From contig RQOL01000948.1 of assembly GCA_013076295.1 (NCBI GenBank), forward strand, positions 1 through 64,000: a stretch of 64,000 bases of DNA, read 5' to 3'. Made by a program: the position numbers and the translations under genes. Position 1 is the first letter of the stretch. Every line of letters begins with the position of its first letter. This DNA is from Sanderia malayensis. Lineage: Eukaryota; Cnidaria; Scyphozoa; Semaeostomeae; Pelagiidae. Under the pieces are notes generated by a model, which was not told where the DNA came from, searched no databases, and was given only the letters and a program-made list of their open reading frames with translations. Positions 1 through 12,039 of the stretch are shown here, in pieces.

Positions 1-983
1 TTTCTGAGTTATTCATTGCCAAAGTGAGCATTTTGGCAACTTTTTGTAGAAACTGTGACATCACAGTGATGCGCGATCTCTCAGCAGACGCGGTCAACAA
101 AACGCTGATCGGAGTGAAAATTTTCGACAACAGTCACAGCGGTGCTCTCTTGGGCCTTGCAGATGAATAAAATTGGAATGACTGCACTGTAATAAAATGA
201 AGTTTAATAACGGCCGTGGACTTCTCAATGACAATATACACTAACTATTCATCAACAGAACTTCTATTTTCAAAGCGGACATCTCTTGAAGGGATAGGCC
301 GTCACATGCAGAATCGTTATCGCCGTAGTAGTCGACTCCAGGTCTGCTGGCGAGGGGCTCTCTTTCGCACGCGCTTTGAACATGCAAACTAACTACAGAA
401 TAATCTTTGTCTTTTTCGCTGCTATTAGGACTACTTTGTCTTTTTCGCTGCTATTAGGAGCTAGAACTGGTATAATCACAGCTATCCGACATTTTGAAAT
501 AAATGGCAAGTTTCACTTCCAGTCTCATACTGTTTCTCGCGTCTGCGTTTCTTGTGCAGAGAACAATAACTTGGTTCAATGTGACGTCACAGAAAACCAA
601 AATCACGAAAATTTTATTTTTTTCAAAAATTTGTTATAAATCCCACTTTTGATCAAAAGCAACGGAAATCAGCTCATAATGTGAGAAAAACATCGGTATT
701 TTTGCCACTGGTGAGAGAATCAAAATCGCTTTGCGCTATCTCAAGTTATTAAAAAAATTGTGACGCGAGGTCGAAATTTCCCATACAAACCCCATGGGAA
801 GTCGATTCTCGTGTCATCACTGTGACGTCACGCGTTTCTACAGACATGGGTGGGTTTGAGCTTAAATAAAACATACTTATACTCATCAGAAAACACTCAA
901 AATAGGTTCATAGTGGTACTCAGATCTTTTTCTCTCCATTTCAGCAAAAAAAACGATAGGTCATTTTTGGCTGCATAAGCCCT
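1..983. mobile_element. Right end of a TTAA-flanked DNA transposon (left end outside window)
   Basis: The stretch ends in GGCTGCATAAGCCCT followed by TTAA at 984-987. The same terminus, inverted, opens the element at 42143, and a close relative closes that element at 44602. TTAA target sites are used by piggyBac and Kolobok superfamilies; no transposase is visible here, so the superfamily is open. The interior contains several TGACGTCA-like palindromes (about 588 and 822) and a direct repeat of a 22-base segment near 415-460. An open frame at 376-639 has no recognisable domain and is probably not a gene. Confidence 0.55.
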
Positions 984-984
984 T

Positions 985-1195
985 TAATCACTTAATCACA
1001 ATATCACTTTATCACAATATCACAATATCACAATATCACAATATCACAATATCACAATATCACAATATCACAATATCACAATATCACAAAATCACTTAAT
1101 CACTTAATCACTTAATCACTTAATCACTTAATCACTTAATCACTTAACCACTTGATCACTTAATCACAGAATCACGTGTTCACTTAATCACAATT
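985..1195. repeat. Minisatellite of ATCAC-containing 8-mers
   Basis: Two 8-bp units alternate in blocks: about ten copies of ATATCACA, then about eight copies of ATCACTTA, with degenerate copies at both edges. The array abuts the TTAA that closes the preceding transposon end and lies upstream of the first visible RNA-binding protein exon. Confidence 0.9.
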
Positions 1196-1327
1196 TGATA
1201 CCTCAGCATTAAATTTACTTTAGCCATTTAACATTGAATCTTGCAAGCACTTATAAAAGAACGCAGTTACCTTTTCACATTTCGCCATTGGTCACTATTC
1301 TAGTAAGATAATTGATTTCTTTTTCAG

Positions 1328-4300
1328 CATTTGCACTCCCCCCTGTCGCCACACGCACCCAACACATACATCAATGCAGCGGCACTTGTCAATCACGGGG
1401 GGTTGCCTCAAATGAATCACGTCGATGCTAATCCTCCCTGTACGACATTATTCGTCGCCAATCTGGGCAGCCGAACCACTGAGGAGGAGCTCAACGGAAT
1501 ATTCGCTGGGTAAGTTGGCTTGGACTTTGGACTCTCTCCTCAACATTAAACAGTTTTTAACTGCAACAAATGTTTTATGTCAATGGCTCAAACAACTGTC
1601 TTCTTTCATCTATCAGTGACTTAACCTACATCAGTGACTTAACCTCTCTCCTTTCCTTCACTCTTATTATTAGCATCATAGAAAACCCTTTCAATATTTT
1701 AAACTGACACCATTTCTTGTTTTTATTGTTCATGTTGTCTTAATACCTCTCTTTTCTTTCTTCCATCAGTGACTTAACCTCTCTCCTTTCCTTGACTCTC
1801 ATTAGCATCATAGAAAACCCTTTCAATATGATAGTGGAGAAGCTTAGAGTCATTTATCACGACAATCGTGCATTTTATGATACCAGCATGAAACTTGGCA
1901 CACATGTAGAGTTGAACATGCTGAAAAAAATAGGGTCGGAACCCCAATCGAAATTCGCCCCTAAATGCTATTTTTAGACCAAAGTACTCGGACCCAGTCC
2001 TTAATGAGAAAACTATCGATTTACACCTTATTAAGCATGTCAGCTCCCTAAAAACTGCAAAATCGTGATCAGCGTCGTCAATTTAGTTCATTTCAACAAA
2101 AAAATTTTAATTATAGGCCTTCTACAAACAGTAGCTATGACGTCATATTTTTGATGACGTCATAGATTTTTCAAAAATCGCAAAAAGTGAAAATTAAATG
2201 CCAATTTTTAGAACCTGATTCCAACAAAATCGCAATTGGTTAAGATATAACGAAGTCAGAGCTCCAAATTACCATTAACACAAGACAAATGATTAGCGTA
2301 TAAATAACAGGACTTATCCGCATTGTCCATTGCAAAGACAGAGCTCTGTACATTCCACATCAAATTGTCTGCATTTGCATCGATTGGAGCACTGAGTCTT
2401 GCAACTGCATTTTATCAATTCTTGGCAAGCTTTCGATGCCTCGGGTATCGTCATCCAGAGAGGTAGTACTGAGTCTTCATTCTGAAGCCAACCCCAATCA
2501 TCAACATCTGGCAGGTTCTGCATGGGCAACAATGACTGCCCCCGGACTTTTCTACAACAAGGAAATAAAAAGTTTTTACAAGAACGAAGTTAGGTGATTC
2601 TTGTTGGTTTTCAGTTCATGTATTCAGTGAAAGCAGCTCTCTTTATATGTTGCTTTAAGGAATTACTTGTGGGAGGTGAACTTTCGCTAGGACATTCTTT
2701 TTTGGTGAAGTGATATCTTCGATACTCATTAATCTCTTTAATCGGGCTTGATCTGTTGTACATCGGTATAACGAACCGTTCAATCTGATTGTTGTCGTGC
2801 TCATTTGGCTCGGCCGTCTCGCAATTTGGAAGCCTGAAAAAGAAAAAAGGATAATAAATGCCTCAGGTTCATGTGATGCATTGTAAACATCAAATGAGGA
2901 GCATATTTGCAAAAGAATATATAGCAGAACATAAATACTTTAAATGCTTATTTGACGAAGGTCTCCGTTATCTCTGGAAAAATTTTCCATGTAGACCAAG
3001 CAATCTTTTTGCCTTTTCCACGGAATGCTGAAGCATTATCACAACCAGTAAATGAATACCAGAATGGCAATCCGCTGCATGTATCAGGTCCTAATTTTAT
3101 GACATATTCATGTATCGGCAACCACCTTAATTCACCCACACCAAACTCGATCCAAAGCTCTTCGACACCCAACTCACTGAAGAAGCACAAGAACAGCACA
3201 ACTAATCGGTATCCATGGTGCGCAAGGTAACATGAATATGTCACAGAACTAAAAACCTGATACATGCAGCGGATTGCCATTCTGGTATTCATTTACTGGT
3301 TGTGATAATGCTTCAGCATTCCGTGGAAAAGGCAAAAAGATTGCTTGGTCTACATGGAAAATTTTTCCAGAGATAACGGAGACCTTCGTCAAATAAGCGT
3401 TTAAAGTATTTACGTTCTGCTATATATTCTTTTGCAAATATGCTCCTCATTTGATGTTTACAATGCATCACATGAACCTGAGGCACTTATTATCCTTTTT
3501 TCTTTTTCAGGCTTCCAAATTGCGAGACGGCCGAGCCAAATGAGCACGACAACAATCAGATTGAACGGTTCGTTATACCGATGTACAACAGATCAAGCCC
3601 GATTAAAGAGATTAATGAGTATCGAAGATATCACTTCACCAAAAAAGAATGTCCTAGCGAAAGTTCACCTCCCACAAGTAATTCCTTAAAGCAACATATA
3701 AAGAGAGCTGCTTTCACTGAATACATGAACTGAAAACCAACAAGAATCACCTAACTTCGTTCTTGTAAAAACTTTTTATTTCCTTGTTGTAGAAAAGTCC
3801 GGGGGCAGTCATTGTTGCCCATGCAGAACCTGCCAGATGTTGATGATTGGGGTTGGCTTCAGAATGAAGAATCAGTACTACCTCTCTGGATGACGATACC
3901 CGAGGCATCGAAAGCTTGCCAAGAATTGATAAAATGCAGTTGCAAGACTCAGTGCTCCAATCGATGCAAATGCAGACAATTTGATGTGGAATGTACAGAG
4001 CTCTGTCTTTGCAATGGACAATGCGGATAAGTCCTGTTATTTATACGCTACACTCTTTTTTCTTTATAAGAATAAATTTTATAAGAATATTGAGGCTCAA
4101 AATTGCAAAAAAACAATGGAAATTTAAGAATAACAATGGAAAACATCGAGGCTCAGAAAAATTGTCAGTATTCTTATAAAAAGAAAAGAGTGTAATCATT
4201 TGTCTTGTGTTAATGGTAATTTGGAGCTCTGACTTCGTTATATCTTAACCAATTGCGATTTTGTTGGAATCAGGTTCTAAAAATTGGCATTTAATTTTCA

Positions 4301-5951
4301 CTTTTTGCGATTTTTGAAAAATCTATGACGTCATCAAAAATATGACGTCATAGCTACTTTTTGTAGAAGGCCTATAATTAAAATTTTTTTGTTGAAATGA
4401 ACTAAATTGACGACGCTGATCACGATTTTGCAGTTTTTAGGAAGCTGACATGCTTAATAAGGTGTAAATCGATAGTTTTCTCATTAAGGACTGGGTCCGA
4501 GTACTTTGGTCTAAAAATAGCATTTAGGGGCGAATTTCGATTGGGGTTCCGACCCTATTTTTTTCAGAATGTTCAACTCTACATGTGTGCCAAGTTTCAT
4601 GCTGGTATCATAAAATGCACGATTGTAACGCTAAGCTCCCTCACTATGACACCATCTCTAATTTTGCAAATTTTTGCATCCTCCAGAATGCCTGGCTATC
4701 GTCGACTCAAAGTATTGCGCAACAAAAACACAACACCCGTTTGCTTTGTTGAATTTTACGACGTTGTAACTGCAATGCAAGCCAGACAACTACTTAATGG
4801 GTAAATTATCATTCCTCATAATTAACATCACATAATTAACATAATCATCATTAATTATCATTAATTATCATCAATTACATTTGTTTACTTTCTGTGGATT
4901 ATAAATTTATAGAAATTGCAAAGGCTGTGGTGTATAATTTCAATTGCCTGTAAATACTTAGTTTTTCTTACGGCCTAAGTTAACTACGCTTTGATGTTCC
5001 TTTATCTTATGCTTTCCAAGCTTTCAAATAAATACCTATTTTTGCACTTTACATATCTTTTGGGTCGCAAGCTTCTATTTTACACATCCCATCCAAATGT
5101 CAGTTGTTGTCAAGTGTGAATTGAAACTTTATGCTCAATTTTAGGAGATTTAATTTTGTTATTTTAATTTTAGTCATATTCTTCGATCATCCGAGACTGG
5201 TGCTATGAGGATTGAATTCGCAAGAAACAAAATGGCTGGCGAGGTGAGTTTATTCTTCTTTGCACTCGACATAGAATCAAAAAGCTTATATTTAACTCAT
5301 TGATTCTCTGCTTGGTATCTCCTTGATTCTCTGCTTCGTATCTCCTTGATTCTCTGACTCATATCTCCTTGATTCTCTGCCTCATATCTCCTTGATTCTC
5401 TGCATCGTATCTCCTTGATTCTCTGCCTCATATCTCCTTGATTCTCTGCCTCATATCTCCTTGATTCTCTGCCTCATATCTCCTTGATTCTCTGCATCGT
5501 ATCTCCTTGATTCTCTGCCTCATATCTCCTTGCTTCTTTGTCTGGTATCTCCTTGATTCTCTGCCTCGTATCTCCTTGATTCTCTGCATCGTATCTCCTT
5601 GATTCTCTGCCTCATATCTCCTTGATTCTCTGCCTCATATCTCCTTGATTCTCTGCCTCATATCTCCTTGATTCTCTGCATCGTATCTCCTTGATTCTCT
5701 GCCTCATATCTCCTTGATTCTCTGACTCATATCTCCTTGCTTCTTTGTCTGGTATCTTCTTGATTCTCTGCCTCGTATCTCCTTGATTCTCTGCATCGTA
5801 TCTCCTTGATTCTCTGCCTCATATCTCATTGATTCTCTGCTTCGTATTTCTTTCTTCTTCTATAAACGTAGCAAACATTAACAGGCCTTCTGTTTCTTTT
5901 CAGGGTGGCATGTTAATGTTTGCAAAAAAAGACATCCTTATTGAAAGCTGA
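1328..5951 (+). CDS. RNA-binding protein, MEC-8/RBPMS-like C-terminal RRM (last four exons)
   Basis: Four exons join in frame: 1328-1509, 4687-4800, 5174-5243, 5904-5951. Together they are 414 nt, 137 codons plus TGA. Splice sites are standard (cag/gtaagt, cag/gtaaat, tag/gtgagt, cag). The product holds one RRM with RNP2 TLFVANL (about residues 38-44) and an RNP1-like TPVCFVEF, ending in MRIEFARNKMAGE. This layout, a late RRM near the C-terminus, matches the second RRM of C. elegans MEC-8 and related couch-potato/RBPMS-type splicing regulators; such proteins bind RNA in the nucleus. Exon 1 opens with an acceptor, so upstream exons, probably including a first RRM, lie outside the window. The first intron (1510-4686) contains a complete palindromic transposon, and the last intron a minisatellite. 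Family call is by motif recall, not search. Confidence 0.85.
1613..1830. repeat. Intronic duplication, one copy interrupted by a transposon
   Basis: A segment beginning CAGTGACTTAACC and running to CCCTTTCAATAT occurs at about 1613-1703 and again at 1768-1829. In the first copy the sequence continues to GACACCATTTC. In the second copy the continuation GACACCATCTC is found only after the palindromic element, at about 4648. The first copy therefore approximates the empty insertion site of the element at 1831-4647. Confidence 0.7.
2314..3085 (-). pseudogene. PIN/FEN-like plus CXC transposon protein fragments, left arm of P1
   Basis: This is the mirror image of the right-arm fragments, read on the minus strand. 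The tail 2532-2314 encodes LPMQNLPDVDDWGWLQ and ends in a cysteine cluster, CKTQCSNRCKCRQ through CTELCLCNGQCG, resembling Tesmin/TSO1-type CXC motifs that bind DNA. The middle piece lies near 2615-2835. The innermost piece, about 3085-2948, holds YSFTGCDNASAFRGKGKK, the family hallmark, followed by a stop. Only a few residues differ from the right arm (for example E-D-S versus E-E-S in the tail). No N-terminal acidic motifs are present, so this is a partial gene. Confidence 0.6.
3260..4030 (+). pseudogene. PIN/FEN-like plus CXC transposon protein fragments, right arm of P1
   Basis: Three coding blocks occur in order. Block 1 (about 3270-3396) encodes FTGCDNASAFRGKGKK and stops at TAA 3394. 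Block 2 starts after an acceptor at 3510 and runs to TGA 3731-3733; it reads ERFVIPMYNR, then NEYRRYHFTKK, then PPTSNSLKQHIKRA, which is the middle region of this family. Block 3 starts after an acceptor at 3791-3792 and ends at 4030 with a GWGW motif and a CXC-type cluster of about eleven cysteines. Acceptors are good, but convincing donors after blocks 1 and 2 are not visible, so the copy may be broken. The family is common in invertebrate genomes as unnamed repetitive proteins; I know of no assigned function. Confidence 0.6.
5297..5850. repeat. 23-bp minisatellite inside an intron
   Basis: About 24 copies of a 23-bp unit, consensus TCTCCTTGATTCTCTGCCTC plus ATA, lie in the last intron of the RNA-binding protein gene. 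Variant units (CATCGTA, CCTCATA) recur in the same order in two halves, suggesting block duplication of several units. The unit is pyrimidine-rich, which could interact with pyrimidine-tract splicing factors, but that is inference. Confidence 0.92.
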
Positions 5952-7059
5952 GATTTTTCTCATATCCTCTTCCATTACATCTTCTAATCATATTTATTGA
6001 GACGCCATGTTATCGTGACGTCACATTATGGACCTCGTGTTTTCTGGCGTTTGTTGTTCACTGATGACGTCATCAACGTATTATATTATCGGGAAACCTT
6101 GGTCTAGACTTCTGAAAATAATTCAAAAACAATTCGAGGCTCTAATTTATTCGAGATGAATAAATTATTCTAATTTATTTGTCGAATTTTCAGATAATTG
6201 TGTATCTTTTTTGACTTTTGTTGTGATAATTAATTGGAGTAAGTTAATTAGTTTGAGAATTGAACTTTCGTATGTTTTTAATATGTAGATATTGTTAGTT
6301 AGTTATAGATTGTCTTTTATTTAAGAAATCTTATTTTTACTTTCTCTTTCAAACTATCCATCATCTCTATTAAACCATCTTTTCTATTAAACTATCTTCT
6401 TTCTTGAACCACTCTCTCTGTTAAACCATCCTCTCTATTGAACCATCCTCTCTATCATCAGTCTATCCTTTTTATCAAGTCATCCTCTCTATTGAACCAT
6501 CCTCTCTATCAAACCAACCTCTCTATCAATCTGTCCTTTTATCAAGTCACTTTCTACGTTTACAAATAGAAGGCTGACATCTTACAATTGCTACTAATAG
6601 ATCAATATTCGAATTTTGTACGCTTAGATCAGTGCCTGTTTATGTCTATGATATTATTACGTAATTATACAATGTTAATGCAATGCTGAATGCTATATGA
6701 CGTAATGCGTTCATTAATTGTCGACATTTTAAATGTGATGGCAATTTACGTGCTGGTTGACTCCTAGTGAACAGCTCATTTCAAGGTATGCAGCTTTGAA
6801 TATTTCATTGAAATTTGATTCACTTTTTTCCATATTCAAATTCTTGTCCTTTTCTGTGCTTCTGCTTTGTGTATTTAAATATCTGTCATAAAACTTTCAT
6901 TTTTGTATTATAGGTCAATTGTCAATTAGAAAACTGCAAGAAGACTTGGTAGAATAATCAAAAAGGTGAACAACATTGAATTTGGCGCTGTAAAAACTCA
7001 TGGTACTGTAAAATTTGAATCCAGTCTATTGTTCAGAAACAATAGGTCTTTGTTTTTTC
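5952..7059 (+). other. 3' flank of the RNA-binding gene; low-complexity DNA
   Basis: A possible poly(A) signal AATAAA sits at 6159-6164, about 210 bases after the stop codon. From about 6355 to 6545 there is a degenerate repeat built on CTCTCTATTGAACCATC and TATCAAGTCATC. No supported gene is seen. Confidence 0.5.
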
Positions 7060-7277
7060 TATTGTTTTGAGGAGAAATATCATCCTGGAGGCCCTTTATG
7101 GTTCTTATTGGTCTGCTCTGTAACTGGAATTTTTTGTCAACAGAGCAGCTATCAATTGAATTGAATTGACGGGCATTGTCGTCCAGCGGTCTTCAAACTC
7201 GTTGTAAATGAGATTGCTAAATATGGTCTGGAGATAACGTTTCCGGTACCCAGTATGCTTTGCTGAGCCATTGGGAG

Positions 7278-7285
7278 TATAAAAG
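7278..7285 (+). promoter_or_regulatory. TATA box, left-arm mini-gene
   Basis: TATAAAAG, followed by CTCAGCCACGTGGAG, lies 128 bp upstream of the ATGGCGGAC at 7413. The arrangement is mirrored in the right arm at 9930-9937. Confidence 0.45.
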
Positions 7286-7412
7286 CTCAGCCACGTGGAG
7301 TTTGAGGCCTTTGATCTTGGTTTGTGGAGAGGAAGAATATCGGGATGACTTGGAAGAAATGTCGAAGAAGAACAACGAAGAAAAACATGGAAGCTGATGC
7401 TATGTGACAAAG

Positions 7413-8062
7413 ATGGCGGACATTTGTTGTTGGATTATCCTTTCCTTGTCTTTCAAGACTTTAGTCATTGCTAAATATGTCAAATAGAAAGAAGCCTGTA
7501 AGCTGATAGCTGGAACACCTTCCAAAGGCCTGGAGAAGTTATGCGAACTTTCTTCCTTCAATCAGGTAAGCTTTTTGACCTTGTAGGATGCCTTAGGCTT
7601 TAGAATTTATTATCTATTTCGTGATATTTTTTACTTGTCACTGGCTGCAAAATATGATGACGTTATTAATCAATCTAAATTTATTTTTATTTTTCAGCAA
7701 TGTAAATGCAGCTGGAACACGTTCTAAATGATTGGAAACACTATCCGAAGTTTCTTGACTCGGTGAGGTAATCTTTTAGGACTATCACTTCTGTGTTTTA
7801 AGTTATTTTTCTTTTTGATGGTTCTCTGGTCGCAAAATTTAAGATTAGAAGAGATCACTTCGAATGAACTTATGAAAAATGCTGAAATTGTTTGTACATA
7901 TTTGAAACTCAGTGAATACCTAACAATGCAATAAGCGAATCAAAAATGGCATGGAATAATGGTCTTATTTTAAGGAATATTTTGCTGTAATGAATAGTTA
8001 ATTGTCACAGCACAAACCTTACTGATATTCAAGTTTTATTTATCTACAGAATGGTGAAATAA
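7413..8062 (+). pseudogene. Broken copy of the three-exon mini-gene
   Basis: The start ATGGCGGACATTTG at 7413 opens a frame matching the minus-strand copy, but an in-frame TAG at 7485-7487 ends it after 24 codons. The remaining structure survives: donor after 7565 (CAG/gtaagc), a 56-nt second exon 7712-7767 encoding LEHVLNDWKHYPKFLDSV, and a possible third exon from 8050 ending in TAA 8060-8062. The second-exon peptide is strongly similar between arms although the DNA has diverged. Confidence 0.4.
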
Positions 8063-9293
8063 AAGAAAAGCTGATGGTTAAGAAGCTGGTGAAAATATCC
8101 GACGCTTCTTCTTCGTTTTCCGCCAAGCAATCTTTGAGTAGGCCAGTTTTCATTTGAAACTACGCGACTTGCGTTATTTAAAAGATTTCTGTAATGTTAA
8201 TTCTTTTTATTTCATTTTCTCGGCATAATCATATAGCCAGTTTACTTGAACGCGAAAAGTATAATTGAATCCTTTATAGGATGAGGTAATTTCTCTGTCT
8301 CGTATCTCCATTTTGTTTGTATCTCAGGGAGTCCATTGTTTACAAATAACCTATTAATCCAGGAAGTCCCAGAATAGCGAATTTGGATATAATAGATATT
8401 ATAAGTATGAAAAAGTGGGAGGAAGTGACAGACGACAGCAACAACACATAAAAATTTTCAAACAAAAGATTTTATGTATTCATTCAACTTTAACATCGCA
8501 CACATAATTGTTTTTATTGCAAATATAAAGTTAATTGTCCATTACACAATCTTTAGTTCTTTATAATAATCTTTTTTGTGTTCTTTCTGGCCTTTCTCGT
8601 TTCGTTTTTAGATTTTGGGTCCAAGCTTCATTTTCGCGGATGACCAATCTACAAGTTAAAATCGATGCATTAATTCATTATTATTTCAATTCACAACAAA
8701 TGTAGCATAAATCTGTATAAATTATAAATCAGTAGTATGAAAGACATTAAACATTGAATATACACTACTAAAGATATTTAAAAAAGATTATTAAACTGTT
8801 TAAATACAACTTCAATTTTTATCTTACGTTACAAGATGTGGTTCTATTCTTATTTTTCTTTCATCACATCCCCAGATGGACAAGGCCTGAAATTGAAACA
8901 ACACATGTTATAATACGTATCAATTTATGTCACTATTTGGCATAACTTATGTTAATACATTTAACTATGCTAATTTCAATGAGTTAGAATGAACTATGCA
9001 TCGAAGCTGGCATTACTGAACTATTTTTTTTACCTTGGCGACTCGTGGTTTCGCATCAGAATCAACAAACATATATAAAATTTGATTTAAGAATTCAAAC
9101 AAAATTTAAATCAAATCTTCAAACCTATAATTAGAATCCTATAAAAGCAAACAACTCAAGTCAAAATAAACAACTCTTTAGCCTGAGAGGAACAATATAT
9201 TTATTAATTCCTTACAACTGACGAACTCAAAATCTAAGTTAAATATGTTACATACGAACTTCAAATGAAACTTGCCTCCAGTTTAGAAATATT

Positions 9294-9803
9294 TCAATCC
9301 TGTTTTCCCGGTTGAATTGCATTCATGTAGCTGAAAGCAAATTTAGATTCACATAATAAGCATCATGTCTTGCAACCAGTAAGTAGTGAAAGTAATAAAT
9401 AGCTCCAAATAGATACATTTAAGAGAAATGATAGTCCTAAAAGCTTACCTCACTAAATCAAGAAACTTCGGATAGTCTTTCCAGTCATCTAGAACGTTCT
9501 CAAGCTATATCCACGAAAACGAAAAGCAAATTTAGATTGACTTGATAAAATATCATATTTTGAAAGCAGCGACCAGTAAAAATAGCTTTAATTAGATACA
9601 TTTAAGAGAAATGATAGTCGTAAAACATCCTACAAGGTCAAAAAGCTCACCTGACTGAAGGAAGAAAGTTCTGATAATTTCTCCAGGCCTTTGGAAGGTG
9701 TTCCAGCTATCAGCTTCCAGCCTTTTTTCCAATTGACATATTTACGAATCACTGAAGTCGCGAAAGACAATGAAAACATTGTCCAACTACAAATGTCCGC
9801 CAT
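9294..9803 (-). CDS. Predicted 81-residue three-exon protein, unknown function
   Basis: Exons on the minus strand are 9803-9651 (51 codons, starting MADICSWTMF), 9504-9449 (56 nt, LENVLDDWKDYPKFLDLV) and 9330-9294 (ending GKQD and TGA). Donors are gtgagc and gtaagc; acceptors are tatag and ctttcag. Frames join without stops. The start is chosen for its AAGATGGCGGAC context and the TATA box 127 bp upstream. Residues 8-20 are mildly hydrophobic; otherwise no known domain is recognised. An odd feature is that the first exon's tail, read one base over, resembles exon 2 (LEHLPKAW versus LENVLDDW), so the two 56-nt blocks may be an ancient duplication. The small size and repeat context keep confidence low. 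Confidence 0.38.
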
Positions 9804-9929
9804 CTTTGCTACGTTGCATCAGCTTTCATGTTTTCTTCGTTGTTCTTCTTCGACATTTCTTCCAAGTCATCCCGATATTCTTCCTCTCCACAAACCAAGA
9901 TCAAAGGCCTCAAACTTCACGTGGCTGAG

Positions 9930-9937
9930 CTTTTATA
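9930..9937 (-). promoter_or_regulatory. TATA box, right-arm mini-gene
   Basis: Minus-strand TATAAAAG followed by CTCAGCCACGTG, the mirror of 7278-7285. Its retention in both diverged arms is modest support for a used promoter. Confidence 0.45.
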
Positions 9938-10135
9938 CTCCCACTTGCTCAGCAAAGGATACTGGATACCGGAAACGTTATCTCCAGACCATATTTGGCA
10001 ATCTAATTCACATATTTACCGGAAACACCAATCTTCTCGTGCGCCACATGAACCAATCAGAGAAAAGGAAGAGCGTAGATACCGCTGGGCGATGGGTTCG
10101 ATGTCGTTGGACATTGAAAACAATTTAATAAACGC

Positions 10136-12039
10136 ATGCGTACTACCGGAACCCCCACATGTGCCCAATCAATAAATTCAGAGGGTAGTTTTGGTAACAA
10201 ATAGAGTCAGATTTATTAACACTTTCTGTTCAGGGTGCCGAAACTTCCAGTTGAGAAACTTAGGTTCTTGAAGAATACTTCTTTGAGAAATTTCGGTCTT
10301 ACTTTCAACAATTAATTTTAACACAGTTTAAATGAAGTAAAAATAATTGTGAAAACTTGAAGAAACCGATCTGAAAATAAACCGGTTCCAATAAAATTTC
10401 GCCAAAGAACGGCGAAACCCTATCTTCCCCGGGGGAACCTATGCCACGTGCCGAGCAGCCACTAAAGCTCACCCTCTTTCCTCGTTTTGCCGATGAAGAT
10501 GTTAAAGCCAGAAATATTGAAACGAAAATAGCTTAAAATTCCCCCAGTGGCATTTTGCACAAGCAAGGGTCACCAACCCTCCTTGCTGTCACCTGGAGTT
10601 AAAGAGGGTTTCCGTGCACACTTTAAATGCGGGACTGATAAAATATGAAGTATAATACGCATGCGTAATAGCATGGAACAATTACTGGAGATCAAATTTC
10701 AAAATTACGGGGGCACATTAAAATGAATTTTCAAACTTGCAAATGCTTTGGGACAATATATCGAGTTTAAAAAAATTTAATTGCTTACTCATGTACGATA
10801 GAAAATTTAAATAGCTATCCACGGGAGATCTGGGTCCACGAACCATTACTCCTAGAAGGCTGGGAATTGTCTCAACGTGATCAGTAGGACCTATTTAGTA
10901 TAATTTGACTCCTTGTGAGTCATTTTTCAGTTAATTTCGAAATCTGAATTTTTCAGTACCTACTTCATGTATGATAAAAAACTTAAATAGCTATCCGCGG
11001 GAGATCTGGGTGCACTAAAATTTGAACCATTGCTCCTAGAGAGCTGGGAATTGTCTCAGCGTGATCATTAGGACCTATTTAGCATAATTTGACTCCTTGG
11101 GAGTCATTTTTCAATCTATCTCAAAATTTGATTTTTTCAGTACGTACTTCATGTATGATAGAAAGTTTAAATAGCTATCCGCGGGAAATCTTGGTGTGAA
11201 AAACACAAAAAAAAAAACTTCCAAGGGGTAACGTTATTTGTGTGTTCTGCTTTATTGCAGTTTAACCAGGCACAAAATGATAACGAGAAGAGATTTCAAC
11301 TTGAGCAAAAAGCTGAGCAAATATTTCTTCGTGCAAAGGATTGCTTCTTCTTCATTAATGAATACCCCCTAAATGAATGGCAATTCTTTATTTACAAGTC
11401 ATCATAAATTACAAAATTCTAAGGGGTAAAGTGTTGATTATATTGTTTCACACTGTCACCCCTGGAAAGCCCATTTGGTCCAGTGGTAAAGAACATAAAA
11501 TGATATATTTCTAGGAGGTAAAGTGTCTGACTATATTTTCTTATACTGTCACCCCTGGAAGGTCCATTTAGTCCACTGATAAGCAATATCAAATGATATA
11601 TTTCCAGGGGGTAAAGGGTCCAAGTACATTGTCACATAGTATATTGCTATGTCTGGAGAAAGGCTGGTCTCAGAGAAGGAGGAATTGGTGACCACGTCAA
11701 CCTCAGTCAAGCTTGGAAAGACCTTTCCTTGCTGGCCATGTGTAACTCAAGAAAATTTCAAGAAGGTATACAATAAATTATCATATCTATGTAAAATGAA
11801 CTCCATCTTTGTCTGTAGCTAACAAAATAGATTTTGTTTGGACAAGCTAAACACAGGTCATTTCATCTTTTCATTAAACCTCACGAACTCAGTCTTACAT
11901 TTGTGTCTTTCTAACTATTCTCCATTTTTGTTTAGGTGCCTCAAACTCACGGCATGATTCATTATGTAACGCACCAATATAAAAATCAGGTGAAAAGGTA
12001 GGAGGAAGACCAATAAAACTATATTCTGCTTTTAATATT
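10136..12039. repeat. Gene-free region with two tandem repeat blocks
   Basis: From about 10787 to 11198 there are 2.3 copies of a unit of about 173-178 bp containing CATGTATGATA and CGGGAGATCTGGG. From about 11410 to 11640 there are three copies of a unit near 96 bp with CTGTCACCCCTGGAA and GATATATTTC. No supported coding region was seen. Confidence 0.75.

Larger units (their letters stand above)
1831..4647. mobile_element. Palindromic element P1 (about 1.2-kb inverted arms, intronic)
   Basis: The two halves are near-perfect reverse complements from about 1831 to 3080 and from about 3255 to 4647, with an asymmetric centre. Termini are ATAGTGGAGAAGCTTAGAGT on the left and, inverted, ATAGTGAGGGAGCTTAGCGT on the right. 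Each arm carries the same protein-coding fragments pointing outward from the centre. A 150-bp insert (about 4051-4195) with its own ends, ACACTCTTTT and AAAAGAGTGT, is present only in the right arm, so it arrived after the palindrome formed. Target-site duplication was not resolved. Confidence 0.85.
7060..10135. repeat. 3-kb inverted repeat with a mini-gene in each arm
   Basis: The left arm (about 7060-7800) and right arm (about 9430-10135) are diverged reverse complements around a 1.6-kb centre. Matching landmarks are a TATA box, an AAGATGGCGGAC start context, two 56-nt exon-like blocks and their splice donors. Divergence is clearly greater than between the arms of the 3-kb palindromes elsewhere in the window. 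No terminal inverted repeat with a target duplication was found, so this could be an inverted gene duplication or an old foldback element. Confidence 0.65.

Noticed and set aside
7105..7410. Minus-strand 101-residue frame that resembles the plus-strand frame at 9691-10128
   Set aside because: The similarity comes from the inverted repeat; it runs antisense across the TATA box and leader of the mini-gene.
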